NCBI RefSeq assembly: GCF_900106525.1
Contig: NZ_FNOG01000007.1
Location: 41,534-105,533 of the forward strand
DNA: 64,000 nucleotides
Direction: 5' to 3'
Origin: Lysobacter enzymogenes
Lineage (GTDB): Bacteria; Pseudomonadota; Gammaproteobacteria; Xanthomonadales; Xanthomonadaceae
Part shown: one piece after another, positions 35,338-43,183 of the stretch
Numbering within the stretch: the stretch's first letter is position 1
Layout of the letters: every line of letters begins with the position of its first letter
Position numbers and translations under genes: made by a program
The notes under the pieces: model-generated
What the model was told of the DNA's origin: nothing
Seen by the model: only the letters and a program-made list of their open reading frames with translations
The model's database searches: none

Positions 35338-35982
35338 ATTGGCCGGCTTCGCGTAGGGGTCTTCGACGCCGGCATACGCGCGCTGGGTCGCCGGCCGTTC
35401 GCGCATCCGCTCGAACCAGCGCTGCAGGTCGGGCGTGGCGGCCAGGTCGTGGCCGAGTCCCGCGTGCGGCAGCACCCACGGGTAGCAGGCGATGTCGACG
35501 ATGGACAGCGCGTCGCCGACGATGAACTCGCGGCCGCCCAGGCGCCGGTCGAGCACGCCGTACAGGCGCGCGGCTTCGCGGGTGTAGCGCTCGATCGCGT
35601 ACGGCACCGGCTCGGGCGCGTGGGCGCGGAAGTGCCCGGCCTGGCCGGCCATCGGGCCGAGCCCGGCCATCTGCCAGAACAGCCATTGCTCGGCCTCCAG
35701 TTGGTCGCGCTGCGCGCGCGGCCACAGCAGGCCGGTCTTGCGCGCCAGGTACAGCAAGATCGCGCCGGATTCGAACACCGGCAGCGGCGCGCCGCCGTCG
35801 GCGGGGGCGTGGTCGACGATCGCCGGGATCTTGTTGTTCGGCGAAATCGCCAGGAACGGCGCGGCGAACTGCTCGCCGGCCGACAGCCGCACCGGCACGA
35901 TCCGGTGGGCGAGCCCGGTCTCTTCCAGGAACAGGCGCAGCTTCAGCCCGTTGGGGGTGGCGGCGTAGTGCAGGTCGATCAT
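35287..35982 (-). CDS. Glutathione S-transferase (YfcG/Ure2p-like)
   Basis: A 231-residue transferase. The N-terminal thioredoxin fold begins MIDLHYAATPNGLKLRLFLEE, in which the N-G-L-K segment is typical of the YfcG/nu group; the glutathione-binding part is NNKIPAIVDH and FESGAILLYLA. The C-terminal helical domain has FIVGDALSIVDIACYPWV. Members show disulfide reductase or peroxidase activity with glutathione. It is divergent from a MocR/PdxR-type regulator with 91 bp between, the usual place for that regulator's target. Its tail is duplicated downstream as a decayed copy. Confidence 0.9.
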   Translation of the reverse strand: MIDLHYAATPNGLKLRLFLEETGLAHRIVPVRLSAGEQFAAPFLAISPNNKIPAIVDHAPADGGAPLPVFESGAILLYLARKTGLLWPRAQRDQLEAEQWLFWQMAGLGPMAGQAGHFRAHAPEPVPYAIERYTREAARLYGVLDRRLGGREFIVGDALSIVDIACYPWVLPHAGLGHDLAATPDLQRWFERMRERPATQRAYAGVEDPYAKPANFTEAERQALFGQGAKA

Positions 35983-36073
35983 CTCGGCGGGTTCCGCAGC
36001 GGCAAAGGCCGCGCTCAGGAGCCCAGCTTAGGAGTAGGCTGGCGCCCCGATTGAGCCAAAACGGGTGGAATCG

Positions 36074-37546
36074 ATGGAGCCAGTTTCCGGGCGCGACGTG
36101 TTCGAGTTCCCGCTGAGCCTGCCGGCGCGCGGCCACGGCCATCTGACCCACGAACTGCACCAGCAGCTGCGCGCGGCCATCCTCGACGGGCGCCTGGCGG
36201 CCGGCGCGACCCTGCCGGCCACGCGCCAGGCCGCGGCCGGGCTCGGCATCGCCCGCAACACCGTGGTCGCCGCCTACGACCTGCTGATCGCCGAGGGCTA
36301 CGTCAGCCCGCGCCAGGGCGCCAAGGCGGTGGTCGCCGACGTCGCCGCGCGCCGCGACCGGCGCGCGCCGCAGCGGCTGCGCGCCGGGGTCGAGGACGAG
36401 CGCCTGAACCCGATGTGGCGCACCCCGTTCCTGCGCCCCGACCCGCCGCGCGAGCTGCCCGAGCGCTGCTTCCGCCTCGGCATTCCCGACCATCGCCATT
36501 TCCCCCACGCGCTGTGGCGGCGGCTGTCGGCGCAGTCGCTGCGGGCCTGGTCGCGCACCGGTTTCAGCTATCCGCCGTCGGAAGGCATCGCCGAGCTGCG
36601 CCACGCCATCGCCCAGCACGTCGCCTTCGCCCGCGCGGTGGCCTGCACCGGCGACGACGTGGTGGTGACCTCCGGCGCGCAGCAGGCCTTCGACCTGCTC
36701 GCGCGCTTGCTGGTGACGCCCGGCCAGACCCGGGTGGCGGTGGAAGAGCCCGGCTACCCGCCGGTGCGCGCGGCCTTCGCCGCCGCCGGCGCGCGGCTGG
36801 TGCCGATGGCGGTGGACGAGGAAGGCCTGTGCGTGGAACAGCTGCCCGACGACGTGCGCGTAATCAGCGTCACCCCGTCGCACCAATCGCCGACCGGCGT
36901 GGCGCTGTCGCTGCGCCGGCGCCGGGCCCTGCTCGATTTCGCCCGCCGCCGCGGCGCGTTGGTGATCGAAGACGACTACGACGGCGAGTTCCGCTTCGGC
37001 GGCCGCCCGCTCGACGCCTTGCAGACGCTCGACCGCGACGGCCTGGTGTTCTACATCGGCACCTTTTCCAAGAGCCTGTTCCCGTCGCTGCGCAAGGGCT
37101 TCATCGTCGCCCCGCGCTGGGCCCGCGACGCGCTGGTGACGGTCAAGCACTGCGCCGATTCGCACAGCGACACGGTCACCCAGTCGGTGCTGGCCGCCTT
37201 CATCCGCGACGGCCACCTGGCCCGGCACGTGCGGCGCATGCGCGCGGTCTACGCGCCGCGGCGCGCGGCGCTGCTGGCCGCGCTCGACGCCGAACTGGCG
37301 CCGTGGCTGCAGCCGATCCCGTGCGAAGCCGGCATGCATCTGGCCGCCAGCATCCGCGATCCGGAACTGGCGCCGGCGATCCTCGCGCGCCTGCCGCGGC
37401 ATATGCCGGGCGCGCAGTCGATCGGCGAGTACGCGATGGCCGCGCCGGCGCAGCCTGCGATCACCTTCGGCTACGGCGTCATCGACGCCGAAGCGATCCG
37501 GCCGGCGACGCGCGCGTTCGCGCGCGCGTTGGCGCGCATGGGCTGA
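36074..37546 (+). CDS. MocR/PdxR-family regulator (GntR DNA-binding plus aminotransferase domain)
   Basis: A 490-residue fusion. Residues about 20-85 form a GntR winged helix (LTHELHQQLRAAILDGRL, then LPATRQAAAGLGIARNTVVAAY, abbreviated here to its ATRQAAAGLGIARNTVV core). Residues about 125-490 form a type I aminotransferase fold with VTSGAQQAFDLLARLL, SVTPSHQSPTG, EDDYDGEFRF and the PLP-lysine motif GTFSKSLFPSLRKGF. MocR regulators bind pyridoxal phosphate and control vitamin B6 or amino-acid genes. I chose the ATG at 36074 over a GTG 9 nt upstream because GGTGGA precedes it at good spacing. It is divergent from the glutathione transferase gene. Confidence 0.88.
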   Translation: MEPVSGRDVFEFPLSLPARGHGHLTHELHQQLRAAILDGRLAAGATLPATRQAAAGLGIARNTVVAAYDLLIAEGYVSPRQGAKAVVADVAARRDRRAPQRLRAGVEDERLNPMWRTPFLRPDPPRELPERCFRLGIPDHRHFPHALWRRLSAQSLRAWSRTGFSYPPSEGIAELRHAIAQHVAFARAVACTGDDVVVTSGAQQAFDLLARLLVTPGQTRVAVEEPGYPPVRAAFAAAGARLVPMAVDEEGLCVEQLPDDVRVISVTPSHQSPTGVALSLRRRRALLDFARRRGALVIEDDYDGEFRFGGRPLDALQTLDRDGLVFYIGTFSKSLFPSLRKGFIVAPRWARDALVTVKHCADSHSDTVTQSVLAAFIRDGHLARHVRRMRAVYAPRRAALLAALDAELAPWLQPIPCEAGMHLAASIRDPELAPAILARLPRHMPGAQSIGEYAMAAPAQPAITFGYGVIDAEAIRPATRAFARALARMG

Positions 37547-37568
37547 GCCGCGCCGATATCGCGACGGC

Positions 37569-37674
37569 CCCCTGTCGGAGCGGCGCGAGCCGCGACCGCG
37601 GGGTATCCGCTCGCGTCGAAAGTCGCGTCGTAGTTGTGTTGTCGCGGTCGCGGCTCGCGCCGCTCCTACAGGGG
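37569..37674. repeat. Inverted REP pair (GTAGGAGCGGCGC family)
   Basis: The left arm at 37569-37600 (with a GTCGGAGC variant) and right arm at 37643-37674 are near-perfect inverses separated by about 42 bp. The element lies between the convergent MocR and TonB-receptor genes. Confidence 0.8.
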
Positions 37675-37723
37675 GCGATCGGGCCTGCGCCGCGAGCGCG
37701 GCGCAGGCCCGCAGCCAGCGACC

Positions 37724-40700
37724 TCAGTCGAACCGATAGGTCACGCTGAGGCTGTAGCGCCGGCCGAGGATGTCGTAGGTGCCGATGCCCAGCTCGGCCG
37801 GCGTGGTGCCCAGCGGCGGATCCTTGTCGAGCAGGTTCTGCACCGCCAGGTTGACCCGCACGTTGTCGCCGAAGCGGTAGTTGGCGCCGGCGCCGAGCAG
37901 CCAGTACGACGGCGCGCGCAGCACGTCGGCGGTCTCCACGGTGTTTTCGTTGTCGAACACCGCCGAGCTCAGGTAGCGCGCGTTGAGGTTCAGCCCGAGC
38001 TTGTCCTTCTGGTAGTCCACGCCGAACTGGTACTGGCGCTTGGCCATGCCGACTTCGCCGGCGTCGTCGTCCACGCTGACGCCGGTGGTCGAGCTTTCGA
38101 AGCGCTTGACCCACAGCGCGTTGGCGCTGAAGTCGAAGCGGCCCCAGTCGCCGGCGTCCCAGCGGTAGGCCAGCTCGCCGGTGATGCCCTGGAAGTGGAT
38201 GAAATCGCCGTTGCGGTAGCGCACCGCGACGATGTCGAACTGGCCGTCGGCGTTGCGCTTGATCTGCTGGCAGTAGTAGTTGGCGTTGTTGACGTTGGCC
38301 GGGTTGAACTCGGCGTTGTCGTAGCAGGCCGACAGCACGTCGTTGATGCTCTGGGCGAAGATCTGGTCCTTGAGCTTGACCTCGTTGTAGTCCACCGCCA
38401 GGCGCAGGCCGCGCACGAACTCGGGCTGCCAGACGAAGCCGGCGGTCCACGAATCGGCCGCTTCGTTGCGCAGGTTCGGTTCGCCCTGGCGCGCACCGCG
38501 CGCGGTCGCGCTGTTCTGCTGGAAGTCGACCGGGTTCAGGCCGTACTGCTGGTAGAACGCGGCGCAGTTGCGCGCGCGCGCGGCCGGGTCCGGGCCGCCG
38601 GTGACGTTGCGGCGGTCGCAGGGGTCGGAAGTGGTCTGGAACAGCTCCACCTGCGGCAGGAACAGCTCGGTGATCACCGGCGCGCGCAGCGAGCGGGTCT
38701 TGTTGCCGCGGATCTGCAGACCCGGCAGCGGCTCCCACTGCAGGCCGTAGGTGTAAGCGTTGAAGCCGCCGTTGACGCTGTTGTCGACGCGGCGGAACTT
38801 GCCGGTGATGTCGAGCCGGTGCAGGCCCGGGATGTTGGCGTCGGGCGACACCAGCGGCAGCATCGCTTCGGCGTAGTACTCGTTGGTGTGGTACTTGCCG
38901 TTGAGTCCGGGGATCGCGACCGAGCGCCCCAGCCCGCGGCGGGTGAAATCGTTCGGGGTGAAGCCGCCTTCCTCGACCCGGTACTCGTAGCCCAGCGCCA
39001 CGTTGAGCGGGCCGCTCCACAACTCGGCCACCGGGCCGCTGATGAAGGCGCTGAAGACCTTTTGCTTCTGTTCGAAGTCGGTGCGCTGGATGCCGGTGAT
39101 GTAGCGGATCGCTTCGGCCGAGGGCCGGCCCTGGCCGAACAGGTCCAGCGGCACGCAGTTGGGATCGGCGACGGGATTGGAGTTGGCCCCGGCGGTGGCG
39201 GCGTAGACCGCGTTGCGCGCGTTCGGATCGCACACCAGGCGCCCGCCGACGTTGCTGACGTTGATGGCGTTGATGAAGTTCTGCTGGTTCAGCGACACCG
39301 ACGAGGTGTGGGCCTTCATGCGGCCGTAGTTGGCCGAGATTTCCCAGTCGAACGGCCGCGACCACAGTTCGAAGTCGCCGCGCGCGCCGACCACGATGCG
39401 GTCGATGGTGCTCTGGGTGCGGTCCGGGGTCAGGCCGAGGTCGGCCGAGGTGCGGGCCAAGCGGAAGCTGCCGATGCCCAGCGCCTGCAGCTGCTGGCGC
39501 GCCTGCGCGTTGAGCAGCGGATGGGTGGATTGCACGATCAGCGCGCTGTTGAGGCGGGTGCCGGCGGTGGTGTTGCCGGTGCTGGCGATGTCGACCGGCG
39601 GATCGGCGTCGGCCCGGTAGTGCAGGCCTTCGGCGAACAGACGCACGTTGTCGGCCACGTCGTAGTAGCCGAGCACGTTGACGGTCTGGCGCTTGAGGCT
39701 GGTCAGCAGCGCGGTGATGTCGGCGGTGTTCAGCCCCTGGCCGCCGGATGCGGTGCTGGTGCCGAAGTTCACGCCCGGGTCGTAGGGCACCAGGTTGCCG
39801 TTCGGCGCGAATTGCAGATACGTGCGCTGGTTCGGGCCGAAGCCGCGCAGCGCGCCGCCGGGCAGGGTGACCGCGCCGCTGACCGGCAGCACCAGGCCGC
39901 CGAAGGTGGTGGTGAAGGTGCGCGCATCGCGGATCAGCACGGTGCCGGGGATGCCGTCGTCCGGGCCGGTGTCGAACGGCACGTTGCCGTGCACGCGGCC
40001 GTCGGTCGCGGGGTTGCGGCCGGGCTGGTTGGTGCGCATTTGCGCGGCGTTGGGATTGGCCGGGAAGGCGTAGGCGCGGGCGAAGTCGGTGCGGTCCGAG
40101 CGCACCAGGCCCTGGCTGTCGTCGTAGGACGCGCCGACCATGAGGTTGCCGCGGCCGTCGGCGAAATCGGCGCCGGCCAGCACGCTGTAGCCCATGCGTT
40201 CGTTGTCGCCGTGGTCGCTGATGCCGTAGTTGAAGTTGGCCTCCACGCCCTGGAAGCGGTCCTTGAGGATCACGTTGACCACGCCGGCGATGGCGTCGGA
40301 GCCGTAGGTCGGCGCGCCGCCGATGGCGACGTTCTCGACCCGGTCGATCATCTGCACCGGGATCGCGTTGAGGTCGACCTGGGAACCGGCGGAGGCGCCG
40401 AAGTTGGTCAGCGCGCGCGAGGTCACCATGCGCCGGCCGTTGAGCAAAGTCAGGGTGCGGTTGCTGCCCAGACCGAAGCGGTTCACGAAATTGACGCCGC
40501 CGGCGAAGTTGGCCTGGCCGCCCTCCGGGGTCTGGCCGACGCCGAAGCCGACGGTCTGGTTCAGCGCGTCGGCGACGTTGGTCATGCCGCGCTCGCGCAC
40601 CGACTCGCCGGAGACCACGCCGGCCGGTTCGAGGGTGTCGAAACCGCTGCGCGGGATGCGCGAGGCGGTGACCTTGATGCCCTCCAGCTCGGTCGCGCTG

Positions 40701-40855
40701 CGCTCGGCCGGCGCGGGCGCGGGCGCGGGCGCCGGCGCGGCGGCCTGCTGGGCCGCGGCGGCGAAGGGAGCGAAGGCCGGCGCGGCGAGGGCGACGGCGA
40801 GAGCGGTCAACAGCGGGCGACGCCGCAGGCTGCGGCGGTGGGACGGACTGGTCAT
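37724..40855 (-). CDS. TonB-dependent outer-membrane receptor (Oar/large xanthomonad type)
   Basis: A 1043-residue outer-membrane receptor. Residues 1-36 form a signal peptide ending AAAAQ, followed by a Pro/Ala repeat (PAPAPAPAPA) and TELEGIKVTASRI as the likely TonB-box/plug start. The plug continues with VVSGESVRERG, LLNGRRM, VENVAIGGAPTYGSDAIAGVVN, and the remainder is the beta-barrel with the final aromatic strand RRYSLSVTYRFD. Large receptors of this kind import siderophores, oligosaccharides or peptides using TonB energy; no binding clue is visible. The ATG at 40855 is chosen for the signal peptide. Two direct repeats ATCCGGAAAA 40 bp apart lie just upstream. Confidence 0.92.
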   Translation of the reverse strand: MTSPSHRRSLRRRPLLTALAVALAAPAFAPFAAAAQQAAAPAPAPAPAPAERSATELEGIKVTASRIPRSGFDTLEPAGVVSGESVRERGMTNVADALNQTVGFGVGQTPEGGQANFAGGVNFVNRFGLGSNRTLTLLNGRRMVTSRALTNFGASAGSQVDLNAIPVQMIDRVENVAIGGAPTYGSDAIAGVVNVILKDRFQGVEANFNYGISDHGDNERMGYSVLAGADFADGRGNLMVGASYDDSQGLVRSDRTDFARAYAFPANPNAAQMRTNQPGRNPATDGRVHGNVPFDTGPDDGIPGTVLIRDARTFTTTFGGLVLPVSGAVTLPGGALRGFGPNQRTYLQFAPNGNLVPYDPGVNFGTSTASGGQGLNTADITALLTSLKRQTVNVLGYYDVADNVRLFAEGLHYRADADPPVDIASTGNTTAGTRLNSALIVQSTHPLLNAQARQQLQALGIGSFRLARTSADLGLTPDRTQSTIDRIVVGARGDFELWSRPFDWEISANYGRMKAHTSSVSLNQQNFINAINVSNVGGRLVCDPNARNAVYAATAGANSNPVADPNCVPLDLFGQGRPSAEAIRYITGIQRTDFEQKQKVFSAFISGPVAELWSGPLNVALGYEYRVEEGGFTPNDFTRRGLGRSVAIPGLNGKYHTNEYYAEAMLPLVSPDANIPGLHRLDITGKFRRVDNSVNGGFNAYTYGLQWEPLPGLQIRGNKTRSLRAPVITELFLPQVELFQTTSDPCDRRNVTGGPDPAARARNCAAFYQQYGLNPVDFQQNSATARGARQGEPNLRNEAADSWTAGFVWQPEFVRGLRLAVDYNEVKLKDQIFAQSINDVLSACYDNAEFNPANVNNANYYCQQIKRNADGQFDIVAVRYRNGDFIHFQGITGELAYRWDAGDWGRFDFSANALWVKRFESSTTGVSVDDDAGEVGMAKRQYQFGVDYQKDKLGLNLNARYLSSAVFDNENTVETADVLRAPSYWLLGAGANYRFGDNVRVNLAVQNLLDKDPPLGTTPAELGIGTYDILGRRYSLSVTYRFD

Positions 40856-40911
40856 GGCGGTTCCCCGGATCGGACCGGCGAGGAAGCGCCGGCGCGCTAT
40901 CACTAGGCCCA

Positions 40912-40961
40912 ATCCGGAAAAGCCGCCGCAAGATCCAATTCCACCCAAATCATCCGGAAAA
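40912..40961. promoter_or_regulatory. Direct repeats upstream of the large TonB receptor
   Basis: ATCCGGAAAA occurs at 40912-40921 and 40952-40961, exactly 40 bp apart, 57-106 nt upstream of the receptor start codon. The spacing near four helical turns is compatible with two operator half-sites bound cooperatively. The regulator is unknown. The rest of 40856-41102 shows no gene. Confidence 0.35.
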
Positions 40962-41102
40962 TGGGATGGCCATTGCGTTGTGCGGGACTGTTTCAGAGCA
41001 ACGGTGTCAACCGCGGCGCGCCTGCGGTTTCCAGCATCGCGCAACGTCGGCGTCGCCGCACCCGCGCGCTGCGGCGGGCGCGGACTTCGCTCGGGCGACC
41101 CT

Positions 41103-42377
41103 CTAGTGCGGCGTCGCTTGCGCGAAGCGGATGCTCGCGCAGGTGCCGCCCTGCGGCGCGGCGGACAGTTGCAGCCTCCAGCCGTAGTGGTCGCAGATGC
41201 GCGCGATCAGGCCCAGGCCCAGGCCGCCGGTGCTCGCGTATTCGCTCATCGCCAGTCGCGCGTGCAGCGCGGCGATTTCCGCCGCCGACATGCCGTGGCC
41301 GCTGTCCTGCACGACCAGGCTGTCGCGGTCCGGTGCATGGATGCGGATCGAACCGCGGTCGCTGTTTTCTATGGCATTGCGGATCAGGTTGCCGATCACC
41401 GCGCGCAACACCTGGGCCGGCGCGCCGACCTGCGGCAGCGGCCCGGCGTCGATCGAGATCGTCAGCTCCTTGTCGCGGGCGACGTAGGCGAAGTCGTCCA
41501 CGATCCGCGGCAGTTCGGCGGCCAGATCCACCGGCGCCAGCCCGCGCAAGGCGCGCTCGGGATCGCGGGCCAGCGCCAGCAGCATCGAGGCCAGTTCTTC
41601 CATCGCCGCGGCGGTGCGTTGCGTGCGCAGCACGTGCGGGCGCAGCCCCTCGCTCATCTGCGGATGCGCCAGCGCGACCTCGGCCGAGCCGGCGATCACC
41701 GCGATCGGCGTGCGCAGCTCGTGGCTGGCGAGGTTGATGAAGGTGCGCTCGCGCTCCATGTGTTCGCGGATCCGGCCCATGTAGCGGTTGACCGAATCGG
41801 TGACCACGGCGATCTCGGCCGGCGCGGTGTCGCTCACTTCCAGCGCCGGGCCGCGGCCGTCGGGCGGCAGGCGCGCGATGAGGGCGGCGAGCCGCGACAG
41901 CGGCGCGACCAGGCGGCCGACGCCCCAATACGCCAGCGCCGCCATCAGCGCCGCCACCAGCACCACCGACAACGCCAGCGACGCGCCCAGGGTGCGTTCG
42001 CCCTGTTCCTGGTCGGTGATGTCCAGCGCCAGCGCGCGCCGTCCGCCGGCGACGTCCTCGACCAGCACCACGTACTCGCGCGAACCGGCGCGCACTTCGT
42101 CGTGCACGCCGGCGGCGAGCGCGGCGAACGGGCTGGCGGCGAATCCGGCGCCGTCGTAATAGCGCAGCGCGTCGGTGTCGGGGCCCGTGTATTCGGCCTC
42201 GTGTACGCGCCGGCCGACGACGTGCTGCATCTCGGCGTGCAGCATGGATTCCCACACCGCCTGCTCGGCGCGCTCGTTGACCCAGTAGCCGTGCGAGGCG
42301 ACCACCGCCGAGAGGATGCCGGTGTAGAGCGCGATCGCGATCAACAGGCTGCGACGCAGGCTGGGGCGTTTGCTCAT
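41103..42377 (-). CDS. Membrane sensor histidine kinase (paralogue of the 15.8-kb kinase)
   Basis: A 424-residue kinase. Helix one lies at about 8-30, followed by a periplasmic domain of about 100 residues starting VNERAEQAVWESML and containing AAGVHDEV. Helix two is at about 132-152. Next come the H-box (LASHELRTPI, His219), NLIRNAIENSDRG, DSGHGM and GGLGLGLI. The sensor domain shares the VNE-AE-VW and GVHDEV marks with the kinase at 15803-17113, so the two arose by duplication. It starts 8 nt after the stop of the regulator gene. The operon is divergent from a Fur-box-linked siderophore receptor, which suggests but does not prove a role in iron or envelope sensing. Confidence 0.9.
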   Translation of the reverse strand: MSKRPSLRRSLLIAIALYTGILSAVVASHGYWVNERAEQAVWESMLHAEMQHVVGRRVHEAEYTGPDTDALRYYDGAGFAASPFAALAAGVHDEVRAGSREYVVLVEDVAGGRRALALDITDQEQGERTLGASLALSVVLVAALMAALAYWGVGRLVAPLSRLAALIARLPPDGRGPALEVSDTAPAEIAVVTDSVNRYMGRIREHMERERTFINLASHELRTPIAVIAGSAEVALAHPQMSEGLRPHVLRTQRTAAAMEELASMLLALARDPERALRGLAPVDLAAELPRIVDDFAYVARDKELTISIDAGPLPQVGAPAQVLRAVIGNLIRNAIENSDRGSIRIHAPDRDSLVVQDSGHGMSAAEIAALHARLAMSEYASTGGLGLGLIARICDHYGWRLQLSAAPQGGTCASIRFAQATPH

Positions 42378-42385
42378 GGGTGCGC

Positions 42386-43105
42386 TCAGGTGTCCGCCAG
42401 CCGGTAGCCGACGTTCTTGACCGTGTGCAGCAGCTTGGGTTCGGCGTGCGCGTCCAGGCGCCGGCGCAGTTCGTAGATGTGGGTGCGCAGCAAGTCGCGG
42501 TCGGGGCGACGGTCGCCCCAGATGGCCGCTTCCAGACGCTCTTTGGCCACGATGTTGGGACTTTCGCGCATCAGCACCTCCAGGATCGCGCGGCAGCCGG
42601 TGTGCAGCTGCAACGCGCGTTCGCCGCGGACGATTTCCTGCGTCGCCAGGTCGTAGCGCAGCGGGCCCACGCGCAGCACGCGGGTGCGCCCGCGCCGACG
42701 CAAGGCCAAGGCGCGGATGCGCGCTTCCAGTTCGGCGATGGCGAAGGGTTTGGACAGGTAATCGTCGGCGCCGCTGCGGAAGCCTTCCAGCTTGCTGTCG
42801 AGTTCGTCGCGCGCGGTCAGCATCAGCACCGGCACATCGGTATGCGAAGCGCGCAGCCGGCGCAGCACTTCCACGCCTTCCATGCGCGGCAGCATCCAGT
42901 CCAGGACGACGACGTCGTAATCGTTGTCCTGCGCCAGCTGCAGACCCGACACGCCGTCCGGCGCCGCGTCCAGGCTCAGCCCGGCGCCTTCCAGATACGC
43001 GAACACGTTGGCCACCAGGCTCTGGTTGTCCTCGACCAACAGCACGCGCACGAGCTCGCCGCTGTCCAGCGGACGGTCCAGCGAATCGGGTGCCCGAGCG
43101 CTCAT
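42386..43105 (-). CDS. OmpR-family response regulator (paralogue of the 17.1-kb regulator)
   Basis: A 239-residue regulator. Receiver: VEDN at 24-27, Asp69 (VVLDWMLPRMEG), MLTARDE and KPFAIAELEARI. DNA-binding part: KERLEAAIWGDRRPDRDLLR followed by THIYELRRRLD and NVGYRLA. It is very similar to the regulator at 17097-17810, including ALWGD/AIWGD and HIYELRR. The first 18 residues are an extra unconserved extension (ATG at 43105), so a later start near VRVLLVEDN is possible. Its promoter region (43106-43183) is shared with the siderophore receptor gene and holds a Fur-like box. Confidence 0.9.
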   Translation of the reverse strand: MSARAPDSLDRPLDSGELVRVLLVEDNQSLVANVFAYLEGAGLSLDAAPDGVSGLQLAQDNDYDVVVLDWMLPRMEGVEVLRRLRASHTDVPVLMLTARDELDSKLEGFRSGADDYLSKPFAIAELEARIRALALRRRGRTRVLRVGPLRYDLATQEIVRGERALQLHTGCRAILEVLMRESPNIVAKERLEAAIWGDRRPDRDLLRTHIYELRRRLDAHAEPKLLHTVKNVGYRLADT

Positions 43106-43138
43106 CTGACAATGGCCTGACGTTGGGGTTTCTATATT

Positions 43139-43157
43139 AACGCGAATCATTCTCGTT
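43139..43157 (+). promoter_or_regulatory. Fur box in the divergent promoter
   Basis: AACGCGAATCATTCTCGTT is a 19-bp imperfect palindrome (9-1-9 with one mismatched pair) very close to the Fur/xanthomonad iron-box pattern. It lies 27 bp upstream of the siderophore receptor start and 33 bp upstream of the response-regulator start, so ferric-Fur could repress both directions. A TATATT sequence next to it may be the -10 region. Confidence 0.65.
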
Positions 43158-43183
43158 CTTACTGGCCGCCAGCGCCATCACCC

